A stretch of DNA of 64,000 nt from Orobanche coerulescens (taxonomy: Eukaryota; Streptophyta; Magnoliopsida; Lamiales; Orobanchaceae): contig CM065817.1 in assembly GCA_033398695.1 (NCBI GenBank), positions 65,832,001 through 65,896,000 of the forward strand, in the 5' to 3' direction. This document shows positions 23,582 through 35,028 of this stretch, piece after piece. Under the pieces are notes generated by a model, which saw only the letters and a program-made list of their open reading frames with translations, did no database searches and had not been told where the DNA came from. A program made the position numbers and the translations under genes. Within the stretch, counting starts at the first letter, position 1. Each line of letters opens with the position of its first letter.

Positions 23582-25996
23582 CAGGGGCTAGAATACAATA
23601 TCCCTTCCATAACTCGATAAAATAACACATCGGAGGAAAATCAACACGACTCTACCAAATACTCTATAATTGGTCTTCAAGTGATTAGTATCTTCGTTTC
23701 CCATCATCCTTCGTATCGATCCTGTGATTCGCTCCCTACTGCAAGTACACGGGCCTTGTCTGAGACATCCACCCCCCGAATACTCGGGGGTTAGCAAAAC
23801 TCCACTGTTTTGCTAATGCAAGTATAAAACCAAAAGTACAAGCCATACACAACGTGCTTCAAGAATATAAAATCTTGAATATATTTCCCGAGATAAATCA
23901 CTTAATCAAAACAGTTTGATTTATAAAAGGTAGGAAAAGAACCATGTGTCTCATACAAAATATTTTACAGTCTCGGGAGTTTGAAAACATTTAGAAATAA
24001 GGAATTCTCAAGTCTTTCGAAAACACTTGGGGACACGGCCCAAAATCATCTTTCCAAAATACGATTCCAATAATAAAACGCGGTTTCACAACCCAATTCA
24101 CAACACACGGGGTCCAAGACCCAAATCATAAGCCACAGGGTCCACGACCCGAATCACATAACACATGTTCCTAAGGATTATTCGCGTCCCGTGCTAACAA
24201 GCCACGAACCTCAGATGCTCCCGTAGAACATACCCGAGTGAATAACCCAATAGGAAACCATACCAAATCACATGTCCTCGTGACACGATCACGGAACCAT
24301 TCCATACCACAACCATAAGTTATCCCGGCATCGGGCTAACAAGCCACGAACCTCGGAGTCCCCGCAAGACATACCCGATGATAACCCCACAAGTTATCTC
24401 GGCATCGGGCTAGCAAGCCCCGAACCTCGGAGTCCCCGCAAGACATACCCGGATTGGATAACCCTACGGTCACGCCCGACCCATACTAGCAAGTATAGAT
24501 CCCGGAGATTCAACAATCCTACCCGGAGGCACATCACTTTCAGCAATCACATCACAATGAGCAGAACATCAAGCCAAGCAACACTTAAACATCACAACCT
24601 CCTTTCAAAGGAGTAACAACTAATATCCCACGTAATACATTCTTAACAAACAAGTACACATAACGTTATGTAATCCCCGGCAAAGGATTACGGTCTAATA
24701 AACTCATTCAAAGTGATCATATCATCTTTTCAACATACAAATCCAACACATATATTCCGAGAACACATATATTCACGAAGTACATAAATTATCGTTGAAA
24801 GACAACATTTATCGAGAATATACCGATCCCTTTTTACGTTCATTAAACATTGGGTTTATGCGAATTCCTTTACCATTAATTACGCCTACGAAACATGAAA
24901 GCGTATGGACAAGATAATTGCCTCGATATCACGGCGGCGAAACGAGCAGGCACGATCGGGAAACCTTCGAACCTCCAAAAACAATCAAGACTTCGACAGC
25001 CCACGAATACTACGAAAATAGCATCACCACAAATTAATAACACTAATCGAAGTCCGAAACGATCGTAAAAACGACAAGGATCTAAGTATTCTCAAAGAAA
25101 TCAAGAATCGTTGATCCGGGCGATAAAAATCGATGAACGGTTAACAAAATCTGAAGATTACGGTCAAGACAAACAAGAACAAATAACCGATCGGATGAGA
25201 TCGTTCAAGAATCACAAATCCAAGCAAAAACCCCAAATTTAAGAAAATAGGGTTCTAATCAAGAGATTACCTTGATTTGGACCAAGAAGACGATTAGATG
25301 TTGTTAAACATCTACAAATCCGCTCAAAGATGAAGCTAGAAGAAAAGGATCGCTCCTACTCGCCTCTGGATCTCACTCCCGTCGGAAGGGATGAAGAAAA
25401 GTGGGAAATGACGACTTAATCTTTGCTGTCGGTATTTATCTTTGGGCCGATTATTAGCGTGCGTTAATCATCATTCATTAGCGTGCGCTAACGGGGTCAA
25501 CGCTCCAGAAAAACCGCGTATAACATAGTTAGCGTGCGCTAGCCAAAAAGACATAGCGTGCGCTAACGGGTCACAAAACCAGTCCAGTAGCCCCTGGACA
25601 GAACTGCACCTACCGAGTAGCGTGCGCTAGAAAGAAGAGGGAGCGTGCGCTAAGCAGTCGATAGCGTGCGCTAGCTATCGGCCTTAGCGTGCGCTAACAA
25701 AGCTCCAGTCCCAGTCCAGTAGCTACTGGACTGCCTCTGAACTGCCAGTTAGCGTGCGCTACACATTCAGTAGCGTGCGCTAAACACCACGCAGTAGCAT
25801 GCGCTATGCTTTAAGCATTAGCGTGCGCTACACCACAAAATCTCAAAAACTCACAAAGTGATCCGAAATGCCTCGAAAAACAAGTCCCAACAAGTCACAA
25901 CCAAACATGGCACGAAATTCCTACGATGAGGACCATGACAAACCGATAAAACCCAGAAAACCCAACGAATCCGGAATAAAGATCTCGGGTATTACA
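23582..25996 (-). repeat. Tekay-like 3' LTR, main segment
   Basis: Continues the LTR that starts at 16017-16214. Colinear with 29521-31928, with many small differences, chiefly indels at CCG, CAG and CTG. Holds the matching cluster of twelve palindromes at about 25450-25835. Ends ATTACA at 25996, followed by the PPT. Confidence 0.85.
25450..25835. repeat. Cluster of twelve TAGCGTGCGCTA palindromes (3' LTR)
   Basis: Copies of (T)TAGCGTGCGCTA(A/G) at irregular 18-60 base spacing; variants include one GCGTTA end and one TAGCATGCGCTA. The core TAGCG-YR-CGCTA is self-complementary apart from the middle bases. Confidence 0.9.
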
Positions 25997-26012
25997 TTCT
26001 ACCCCTCTTAAA
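25997..26012 (-). other. Polypurine tract
   Basis: The minus strand reads TTAAGAGGGGTAGAA directly before the 3' LTR's TGTAATACCC. Confidence 0.8.
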
Positions 26013-26755
26013 AGAAGTTTCGTCCTCGAAACTTGAAACATAAAACGAACGACGCAAAACAAACTCGGATAACACACGATATTCGTTGCCGAAATAACAA
26101 AACACGACGAACGAAAACCAATACGGTTGAACAATTCAACAGTACACCAATCACAATGCGATCTAATCACTGAACAAATACGAAATTCCACAACACGAGG
26201 ATTGGGAGGTCGAAAATGAAGCAAATTTCCCGAACTTAAGGAAATCACGAAGGAGTCCGAACGCTCAACAATTACGAAAAGAGATCAACAAAAACTGAAC
26301 CATCAAACGATTGAGTTACAACGATCGAGACAACAACAGTCGATCAATCATGTTCGAGTCACGACGAACAATAATACTCAAACAACAACCCCAAAGTTCA
26401 CATCTCGACTCGAGACAATATACGATCCGGTGAAGACAACAAGATGTGTATTCACATAAGATCCACAGGAAAGGGAATAGCAATTGGAAGTCATAGCGAC
26501 AAACGGTTCATTCTGAAATAATACCACAACTCGTTCGATCAACCAAAAGCACAAGACAGGACAAGTTCAGAAAATATCAATGAACATAAACGATTCGACA
26601 GAGTCGAAAGTACAGAGTTCAAAATCCGATTCACTTCAAATAAAAGAAGTTAATCTCCGGAATATCAAAACAACAAAACGAGGGAAATAACATAACAAAC
26701 AACTGATAGGCTAAGCCACTCAGGGGCTTCTCGGAGTCGACCCAGATATCGGTGC
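26013..26755 (-). other. 3' region of the Tekay-like element, pol absent
   Basis: About 740 bases between the gag stop and the PPT with no recognisable pol. A 74-codon frame at 26631-26855 overlaps the gag end in another frame and is not convincing. Confidence 0.6.
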
Positions 26756-27772
26756 TCAATTCCGCGCCCCGGAAGGCTCGGTAACCATCTCGCAAAACTG
26801 AACTCGGTGTCCCTCGAGTCCGCACTTTGTAAAGCGTTGCGGCGGAGAAGGACAATGTGCACGAACATGTCCCGCCACATTACAGTTAAAACATCTCCTG
26901 GCTTTACCAGGAGTCAGAACAGAAGACTTGGAACTCTCAGTTCCACGCATCGAGCGATGGAGCTTCACAGCGGAAAGGCTACGACATTGAAAACTAGAAA
27001 TACCAACTCCTGCACCGTCCACACGGTCATCGGACTTCCTCTGCTTCTTCGACTCGGGCACACGCTCCGACGATAACGAAGCTAGTTCACGGGCTAATGC
27101 TCGATCTTGATAGTCCCTCAGCGAGGTGTAATTGAATCCCGACATATACACGTGAATATCCGGTTTCATCCGTCTGTCAAAGTGAAGGATTCTCTCTTCC
27201 TCGGTTCTCACCCGGTCTCGCACATAACTGAGTTGTTTGCTATAATCGATGATAGCTTGCGACACCGATATATCTTGCGGTTCTACCAAGTAGAATTCGC
27301 GAATTCTCTGCTCTCTAATCGGTTTCGGACAGAACTCGGCTTCCATAAATGCTTGGAACTCCGCCCACGTGACATCACGATCACGAGGTTTAACAGCTTC
27401 CCACCAATTAGCGGCATCTTTGTCGAGAAGGTGCGGCGATAGGTACCTTCCGCTCTTCAGACATCCGATGACCTCGAAAATCTTTCCCAGCTGGAAAATC
27501 CAACCATCCTGGCCAACGCATCCATGCACCGCGAATCGAGGGGGATTCATACGAACTACCTCGCGAAGCCATTGATTTACACCAACGTTCTGACTCGCGT
27601 CAATGCTACGTTGAACCACCTGGGTCAACTGAGTCATCTGAGTCGCTACTTGTTGCAATACAGTAGCAACACCCAAACTAAAATCATTCTCGACGACATT
27701 CCCTCGATTCTGCATCTGATCCCCGTGGCCATCAACACCACGGTTACGACCACGACCTCTGCCCCTCGGCAT
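26756..27772 (-). CDS. Gag of the Tekay-like element
   Basis: 338 codons from an ATG at 27772 (MPRGRGRGRNRG); a further in-frame ATG at 27808 is less likely because the basic MPRGRG start is typical of Gypsy gags. Residues about 70-240 match the Retrotrans_gag fold, with DAANWWEAV, FQAFMEAEF and a V..Y...L..V helix region. A zinc knuckle CFNCNVAGHVRAHC (CX2CX4HX4C) begins at about residue 294. A second, TKCGLEGHRVQFC, has lost its first cysteine. The frame is intact to the stop just after the second knuckle, where protease would normally follow, so the element could supply gag but no enzymes. Confidence 0.8.
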   Translation of the reverse strand: MPRGRGRGRNRGVDGHGDQMQNRGNVVENDFSLGVATVLQQVATQMTQLTQVVQRSIDASQNVGVNQWLREVVRMNPPRFAVHGCVGQDGWIFQLGKIFEVIGCLKSGRYLSPHLLDKDAANWWEAVKPRDRDVTWAEFQAFMEAEFCPKPIREQRIREFYLVEPQDISVSQAIIDYSKQLSYVRDRVRTEEERILHFDRRMKPDIHVYMSGFNYTSLRDYQDRALARELASLSSERVPESKKQRKSDDRVDGAGVGISSFQCRSLSAVKLHRSMRGTESSKSSVLTPGKARRCFNCNVAGHVRAHCPSPPQRFTKCGLEGHRVQFCEMVTEPSGARN

Positions 27773-29306
27773 ACTAACAAACAACAACCTAAGGTAACGA
27801 AAGATCATAACTCATAGCAAGATATTTAAGTCTCTGTCTTTAATCCAACATCATTAAATCATATACATATTACCATTTAATTCCAGCTAGAGCACAATAT
27901 ACAAACTATTATACCAACAATCTTCATTTATAATGCCGTTGTTATGCGATTTATAAATGCAATGAAATTGAAATCATCCATTATATCAAAATCACTTTCT
28001 GTACGGTTTCCGCGCCGGAACTCACCAAGTTGAAAACCATTTTCGAAAACGTTCCAAAATGCCAGAAAGGCCGATGACGGTAATACTTTCCAAATACTCC
28101 CCAAAAGTCATTTTCCAAATACCAAATACCGTCACCAAATACCGTTTGAAATTACAAGGCGTAGACGCGAAAACTCAATAGTTTCAAAATATATGTTAAA
28201 TCGCCCGACAAAAGAGTTGGGAAAAAGGGTCAATGAAATAATTCAAATTTACAAACACGAAAGGTCATTTTGAAACACACACTATCTGGTAAAAGTACCC
28301 AAAAAGTCACTTTGAACTTTACACACGCAGCGGACAAGAACACAGTTCAAATTACACATATCCACACCCAACAATTGTTATTCATGAACAACACACATGG
28401 AGTAACGTCTCAAACGGTCAGCCTAACAATCGCAAAGTTAGACTTACGGCCAGAATGTAGTTTCAGCTTACCTGCTCGGACGGTTAAGGTATGATTCAAC
28501 AGAGACTTAGCGTGCGCTAGCCATGCCACGTTAGCGCGCGCTAGCTATACTAATTCAGCAACACATTCATGAACATATACCAAATAATGCCAAAAGCCGA
28601 AGGTTACATATAAACAACAACATACGAATCCAAGCGCCAACAATTTACATTCTCACTACATATCGTTTAATCGAAAAAAAATTGAAGGCGAAAGTCACGT
28701 CTCAAGTAAACTATTGGTAGACCTCGTTTAAGCATTTAAAATCAAATTTTGAAAATTTTCAATGCAAGATGAAAATATAATATGTGTAGCTTGAATTCTC
28801 AAAATCTTTGGTCTCGAGGTCATCATACGAAAATCAAATCATTTTTCCTTCTCGAAGGATATTTTTAAATAGAATTTACGTGACTTCCCCAAAACATTTG
28901 AAATTGAAATATCACATTGATAAACTTTTATTGAGTAACCAATCCAAAACATCACTCCTGTAAAAACGATTTCACACAAGGATGTATACATATATACATG
29001 CATACCGGTACTACTCTTTATTCCAACACAATACGAGAATCAAACAAGTATGGAGTAAGTATTCACGAGGCACAATTAAACTCCACATAATAACGCAGAA
29101 TCACATAAAGTCGTATAGCACGAGACACAACAAAGTAGGGAGACTTACATCCACAGATCGCACGAAAATGATGGTTGCACCTCGATACTAATCACGACCG
29201 ACAACTCGGACGACGCGTCGCGACACCACTCAGTCAGACCAAATCTGACAAGACAAGATCCGACAACACACAACTCAACCCGACAGCCTAGGTTTCCTCA
29301 ACCTAA
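27773..29306 (-). other. 5' leader of the Tekay-like element
   Basis: 1.5 kb of AC-rich (plus strand) sequence between PBS and gag, with no gene seen. It contains two TAGCG(T/C)GCGCTA palindromes at 28509-28545 that match the LTR cluster. Confidence 0.6.
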
Positions 29307-29318
29307 GCTCTGATACCA
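29307..29318 (-). other. Primer-binding site (tRNA-iMet)
   Basis: The minus strand reads TGGTATCAGAGC, the exact complement of the 3' end of plant initiator tRNA-Met, five bases inside the 5' LTR. Confidence 0.9.
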
Positions 29319-29323
29319 TATTC

Positions 29324-31928
29324 TGTAACACCCCCAAACCACTCGGGAATATTACAGCGCCGCAGACCCTCTCCGCGAGGATCTACCAGGCTAAATACAA
29401 AACAATGCATCACTTCACATCGCCGACATGGCTACATAAAGGACCATTAGACCGATGTGGTCTTATATCACAACACACAGAACAATACATACAAGATCCT
29501 TGCCCAGAACACATACCCACGCAGGGGCTAGAATACAATATCACTTCCATAACTCGATAAAATAACACATCGGAGGAAAATCAACACGACTCTACCAAAT
29601 ACTCTATAATTGGTCTTCACGTGATTAGTATCTTCGTTTCCCATCATCCTTCGTATTGATCCTGTGATTCGCTCCCCAGCTACCTGCAAGTACACAGGCC
29701 TTGTCTGAGACATCCACCCCGAATACTCGGGGGTTAGCAAAACTCCTTTGTTTTGCTAGTGCAAGTATAAAACCGAGTACAAGCCATACACAACGTGCTT
29801 CAAGAATATAAAATCTTGAATATATTTCCCGAGATAAATCACTTAATCAAAAGCAGTTTTATTTATAAAAGGTAGGAAAAGAACCATGTGTCTCATACAA
29901 AATATTTTACGATCTCGGGAGTTTGAAAACATTTGGAAATAAGGAATTCTCAAGTCTTTGAAAACACTTGGGGACATGGCCCAAAATCATCTTTCCAAAA
30001 TACGATTCCAATAATAAAGCGGTTTCACAACCCAATTCACAACACACGGGGTCAAGACCCAAATCATAAGCCACGGGGTCCACGACCGAATCACATAACA
30101 CATGTTCCTAAGGATTATTCGCGTCCGTGCTAACAAGCCACGAACCTCGGATGCTCCGTAGAAAATACCCGAGTGAATAACCCAATAGGAAACCATACCA
30201 AATCACATGTCCTCGTGACAACGATCACGGAACCATTCCATACCACAACCATAAGTTATCCGGCATCGGGCTAACAAGCCACGAACCTCGGAGTCCCGCA
30301 AGACATACCCGATGATAACCCCACAAGTTATCTCGGCATCGGGCTAGCAAGCCCCGAACCTCGAGTCCCATGAAGACATACCCGGATTGGATAACCCTAC
30401 GGTCACGCCCGACCCATACTAGCAAGTATGGATCCCGGAGATTCAACAATCCTACCCGGAGGCACATCACTTTCAGCAATCACATCACAATGAGCAGAAC
30501 ATCAAGCCAAGCAACACTTAAACATCACAACCTCCTTTCAAAGGACTAACAACTAATATCCCACGTAATACATTCTTAACAAACAAGTACACATAACGTT
30601 ACGTAATCCCCGGCAAAGGATTACGGTCTAATAAACTCATTCAAAGTGATCATATCATCTTTTCAACATACAAATCCAACACATATATTCCGAGAACACA
30701 TATATTCACGAAGTACATAAATTATCGTTGAAAGACAACATTTATCGAGAATATACCGATCCCTTTTTACGTTCATTAAACATTGGGTTTCGCACGAATT
30801 CCTTTACCATTAATTACGCCTACGAAACATGAAACGTATGGACAAGATACTTGCCTCGATATCACGAGCGACGAAACGACAAACGGGCACGATCGGGAAA
30901 CCTTCGAACCTCCAAAAACAATCAAGACTTCGACAGCCCACGAATACTACGAAAATAGCATCACCACAAATCAATAACACTAATCGAAATCCGAAACGAT
31001 CCTAAAAACGACAAGGATCTAAGTATTCTCAAAGAAATCAAGAATCGTTGATCCGGGCGATAAAAATCGATGAACGGTTAACAAAATCTGAAGATTATGG
31101 TCAAGACAAACAAGAACAAATAACCGATCGAATGAGATCGTTCAAGAATCACAAATCCAAGCAAAAACCCCAAATTTAAGAAAATAGGGTTCTAATCAAG
31201 AGATTACCTTGATTTGGACCAAGAAGACGATTAGATGTTGTTAAACATCTACAAATCCGCTCAAAGATGAAGCTAGAAGAAAAGGATCGGTCCTACTCGC
31301 CTCTGGATCTCACTCCCGTCGGAAGGGATGAAGAAAAGTGGGAAATGACGACTTAATGCTGCTGTCCAGTATTTATACTGGACAGTTATTAGCGTGCGCT
31401 AATCATCCTTCATTAGCGTGCGCTAACGGGGTCAACGCTCCAGAAAAACCGCGTATAACATAGTTAGCGTGCGCTAGCCCAAAAGCCGTAGCGTGCGCTA
31501 ACGGGTCACAAAACCAGTCCAGTAGCCCCTGGACAGAACTGCACCTACCGAGTAGCGTGCGCTAGAAAGAAGAGGGAGCGTGCGCTAAGCAGTCGATAGC
31601 GTGCGCTAGCTATCGGCCTTAGCGTGCGCTAACAAAGCTCGGTCCCGATCCGGTAGCTCTTTGGTGCCTCTGGCTTGCCGATTAGCGTGCGCTACACATT
31701 GATGGCGTGCGCTAAACACCCTGTGATGGCGTGCGCTATGCTTTAAGCATTAGCGTGCGCTACACCATAAAATCTCAAAAACTCACAAAGTGATCCGAAA
31801 TGCCTCCAAAAACAAGTCCCAACAAGTCACAACCAAACATGGCACGAAATTCCTACGATGAGGACCATGACAAACCGATAAAACCCAGAAAACCCAACGA
31901 ATCCGGAATAAAGATCTCGGGTATTACA
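29324..31928 (-). repeat. Tekay-like 5' LTR
   Basis: 2605 bp, from TGTAACACCCCC to ATTACA on the plus strand. Twelve TAGCGTGCGCTA-type palindromes cluster at about 31385-31770, 160-540 bases from the U3 start. A possible minus-strand TATA lies in AGTATTTATACTGG (about 31368-31381), just downstream of the cluster. The LTR body is non-coding. Confidence 0.85.
31385..31770. repeat. Cluster of twelve TAGCGTGCGCTA palindromes (5' LTR)
   Basis: Same twelve positions as in the 3' LTR. Two copies here start TGGCG instead of TAGCG. Two further copies lie outside the LTR in the 5' leader at 28509-28545 (TTAGCGTGCGCTAG and TTAGCGCGCGCTAG). Confidence 0.9.
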
Positions 31929-32904
31929 CTCCACACAGGAGTAAAACGTTTATTATAAATACTGCGTACACAACTATGTATTTATAATCAAACCTATCCT
32001 TGTATCGTTCACACAGATTGATACAAAGAATGTCGCTTTCAACCGTTCACACATATTGGTTAAAGCTTCCTTCTTGACTTGCTTCTTCACACACAGTTCC
32101 AAAGCTTCGTCCTTATTCGTCCCACACAGGTCAGAATAACTTGTTGAGTTCACACAGAGCTCGGTTTTTACACAAAGGTAAAAAGGTATGTAATCGGGTA
32201 AGAACAGCAGCTTTGAATATGAAGTTCTTTGAGCTGATGATGACTGTTCTTGATGTTGAGCACTGTATATCTCTTTAGATCTGAATTGCAGAAAAGCTTC
32301 TGGAGATATGTTTTGCTCTGATGTATATAATGATAGCTTCTTCACTTGATTACTTCGGTGTATATCTTGTTCGTATTGGTTGCCTTATATGATCTTCAAA
32401 CTCTGGGGATATATATAGCCTTCTGAATATTATATCCGTTGAGATAGATCCGTTGGGTAAGATTCTGTGATAAATTGAATAGACCAGGATCCGGATATTG
32501 CGGGATTTGAAGATCTCTGACAGCTTCAGTATTTAAATACTTTATCCTTTCAGTATTTAAATACTTCTTTATCAAACGGTACTTGACTTTAGTGAATACT
32601 AATGAAACGGTCTTCAGTCCTGTTCCGATGTGAATGCTGTATCCACTGGTGCTGTAGGCATAATGAAATAGTCAGGCGCTGTATGGAAGGGTGCTGTATT
32701 GAGGTTTCGATACAGCATCCATACTTGGCGCTTATTTAGACTTTGTTGCTGTATCTTGGTAGTGCGAGAGCTTTGCTGTATGCTGGCGCTTATGATAAGG
32801 TCTTCGATACAGGATTGCAACTTCAACTGGATTTCGATACAGGGCTTGCTGTATCAAGCTCTTGATGTTTGGCAATTATCAAAACAACATTATTTATCCC
32901 AACA

Positions 32905-32920
32905 ATTTCCCCCTTTTTGA
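32905..32920 (-). other. Polypurine tract adjacent to 3' LTR
   Basis: The minus strand reads TCAAAAAGGGGGAAAT directly before the TGTTGG of the LTR. Further AAGGGGGAA-like tracts lie upstream at about 33010, 33303-33313, 33381-33390 and 33511-33520. Confidence 0.75.
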
Positions 32921-33596
32921 TAATTTCCAAAACTACTTTGATGATTCAAAAACTTCTTGATCATGCCAAGTTTTTGATATCAAAACTTCTTCAAGCTAGA
33001 ACAATTTCCCCTTCGATAATCACTTGTTGGCAACTTGATCTTCTGTCAAATGATCTGGTCTTCAGCACTTGATCTAAAAGAAATGTGAACTGCTCGCAGG
33101 CAATTTCAAAGAAAATGATAACATCTAATAGGGAAGTATGTTACATCTTAAACTTATGATTGGCGCGCAGGCACAATCTTACATTTGTGATCTAGTTGAG
33201 TACAACTTAACCTATGAACTGTTCGTAGACGAGTTCTTACAGCAATACACAATAACATTATCATTTATAATTGATGTCATACTGTATCCGCGAAATATAG
33301 TGTTCCCCCTTAAAGGTACAAACAGGATTCAGTTCTTACATGCATGTTCGGATTAACACTGTATTCATGGGTCGTACTGTATTCCCCCTTAATTAATGCA
33401 CACGTCAGCTGTAGGAAGGTTTCATGCCTTCTTTGTCCTACGATCTTTGTCTTGGTATTACGAGTGTACAGTTAATTAATGGCAGATACTGTATTCATGG
33501 GTCTTACAGCATTCCCCCTCACTTAATGAGTAAAAGCATAAAAACTTACAGGGATTTCTGGCTGTGGTGTTTCCAATTCATGTCGACGCATAGAAA
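32921..33596 (-). other. Pol-less 3' region with repeated PPT-like tracts
   Basis: Non-coding. It contains four plus-strand TTCCCC(C)TT-type tracts and a local duplication: ACTGTATTCATGGGTC occurs at about 33357 and 33489, each followed by a PPT-like tract. All of pol is missing between the gag end and this region. Confidence 0.65.
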
Positions 33597-34512
33597 TCAA
33601 GTAACTTTGGGTCCTGGTGTGATATTGCCTTTTGGTACCCAAATTTGACGGGCAATAATTTGTTTGTTGTGGGCTACTTTTGGTCCATTATATCGATATC
33701 TATGTGGGGCAGGCACGTAGTCGTTGTAATCGTGATAATTATAATGCATGAAAAATCTAGAATTATAGTTGTTATTCCAGTACGATTGTCGTCTCGGAGG
33801 TGGAGCCATTTTCTTTGGCCTAACATCTTGCCTTCTGGGTCTCCAGTTGGATTCCCAACGATGTTGTTGATACTGCGCGGACACCTGCTTTCTTGATGAA
33901 TAATGGGGCTCCTGTATCCGATTACTGGCGCGTGTCTTGAAATCTTCTTTGTACGGGCCTTTGTTGGTTGGAATCTGACCTTCTTCTGAATATTCTTTGG
34001 CGTTTATGATATGCTTGTGGAGCATGCTGTTGAGTACGCCTTCTGAGTGGCTGTTGGTTCCACTGTCTCGAATTGTAGAGTTGTGGGGGCGGAATGGCAG
34101 CTTTTGCTGTTCGCGGTGCAACAGGTTCCTTCACAGAACTCGGAACTTCTTTCGATACCGGGATGGATTCCTCGCTCTTGACGAATATTGTACTAGATTT
34201 TTCTTTGTTGGAGAACGAGTTGTATCCTAAGCCACGTTTATCATGAGCATGTTGCCCAGTGCTTAGGATCTCTTCCATTCTTTTAGAGGATTTCTCGAAA
34301 GATTTCAATATTGTCTCTAATTCTCCTTCACGTTTCTCGAGAGATTTTACTTTGGCTTCGAGTAGAGCCAAATCATTTGTCTTGCTTTCAAGATGAGACT
34401 TAGTCTCATTTAGATTATGAGCAAGTTGATGATTGCTCTCCATGAGTTTTTCTAAATTGACTTTGCTGTTTTCGCAATCAAATGACATATTTTCGTAATT
34501 ATCCTTTAGCAA
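33597..34512 (-). pseudogene. Sirevirus-like gag, central and C-terminal parts
   Basis: Continuation of gag in two overlapping minus-strand frames (33922-34512, then 33597-34121), implying a frameshift near 34000-34120. The first frame is a long coiled coil followed by STGQHAHDKRGLGYNSF, which matches the conserved '(D)K.GLGY' motif of Sirevirus-type gag. The second is basic and aromatic (NNNYNSRFFMHYNYHDYNDY) and ends ARQIWVPKG, like the GPK..WVPK motif at the gag-protease junction. Pol sequence stops here: only about 690 non-coding bases separate this from the PPT. Confidence 0.65.
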
Positions 34513-34524
34513 GTCGTTTTCTTC

Positions 34525-34917
34525 CTACAGCTCTAAGTTACAAATTTCAAGCTGAGTGTTTTCTCTTTTCAATATCTCATGGGCCGTTTGAATGTTATTA
34601 AATTCATTCAGCATATTTTCAAAGGTATGAGATGCATTTATAGGAATAGTTGAGGTGGAGCTTACCTCATCATCATCGCCGTCTTCATTTTCTTCTTTAA
34701 CTTCGGCCATAGAGCACACATAGGCTCTATCCTCTAGCTCATCATCAGACGAATCACTATCAGTGACCACCTGAAGACATTCTTCGGTCTTTGTTGATGC
34801 GGGCGGAGCTTTTAATTCTCCAATGAAGGCTTTGAGTTTGTTCTTTATCCTGTTTCTCCAGTCATCAAACTCGTTAATGTGAAACATAGATATCTTTTTA
34901 GACATAAAGGTATCCAT
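34525..34917 (-). pseudogene. Sirevirus-like gag, N-terminal part
   Basis: About 130 codons from an ATG at 34917: MDTFMSKKISMFHINEFDDW, then an acidic stretch (DSDSSDDELEDRAY) and a possible coiled coil (FENMLNEFNNIQTAHEILKR). It ends at a stop at 34525, after which coding character continues at once in the next frame (34512 downward), so the stop/shift splits one gag. Gag would form the particle that packages the element's RNA. Homology is judged from layout and from the downstream motifs. Confidence 0.6.
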
Positions 34918-35014
34918 ATTAGAAGATGGGAATTACAAAGACTGTTTTCGAAAATAAGTATTTTTAAGGATCTGATTCAGTTAAAAATGCGACTGATTCT
35001 TTTTAGAATCAACT

Positions 35015-35026
35015 GCTCCGATACCA
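35015..35026 (-). other. Primer-binding site (tRNA-iMet type)
   Basis: The minus strand reads TGGTATCGGAGC two bases downstream of the LTR end: one mismatch from TGGTATCAGAGC, the usual initiator-tRNA-Met PBS of plant Copia elements. Confidence 0.8.
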
Positions 35027-35028
35027 AT

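Larger units (their letters stand above)
16017..31928 (-). mobile_element. Tekay/Del-like gag-only Ty3/Gypsy element
   Basis: Flanked by TSD CTCCA (16012-16016, 31929-31933). The 5' LTR is 29324-31928 (2605 bp). The 3' LTR is 16017-16214 plus 23582-25996, split by another element. LTR termini in element orientation are TGTAATACCCGAG and GGGTGTTACA. PBS at 29307-29318, PPT beside 25996. The internal region (25997-29323, 3.3 kb) encodes only gag; I find no protease, RT, RNase H, integrase or chromodomain. The Tekay/Del label rests on LTR termini, PBS type and the Gypsy gag, and is probable only. Confidence 0.8.
15739..32904 (-). repeat. Sirevirus-like 3' LTR, split by the Tekay-like insertion
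   Basis: Segments 15739-16016 and 31934-32904 make one 1249-bp LTR; CTCCA at 31929-31933 is the duplicated target site. It starts TATTGG, a G-to-A change from the TGTTGG of its partner, and ends CCAACA. U3 (32625-32860) is dense in GCTGTAT/ATACAGC words, and R-U5 (about 32005-32165) has repeated CACACAG words. Confidence 0.8.

Noticed and set aside
27107..27442. Plus-strand frames opposite the Tekay-like gag (26807-27817)
   Set aside because: Antisense shadows of a clear gag coding sequence.
31974..32345. 123-codon minus-strand frame, near-identical at 35345-35716
   Set aside because: In the R-U5 part of both Sirevirus-like LTRs. Cys/Val repeats come from the CACACAG words. No family resemblance, so treated as LTR sequence.
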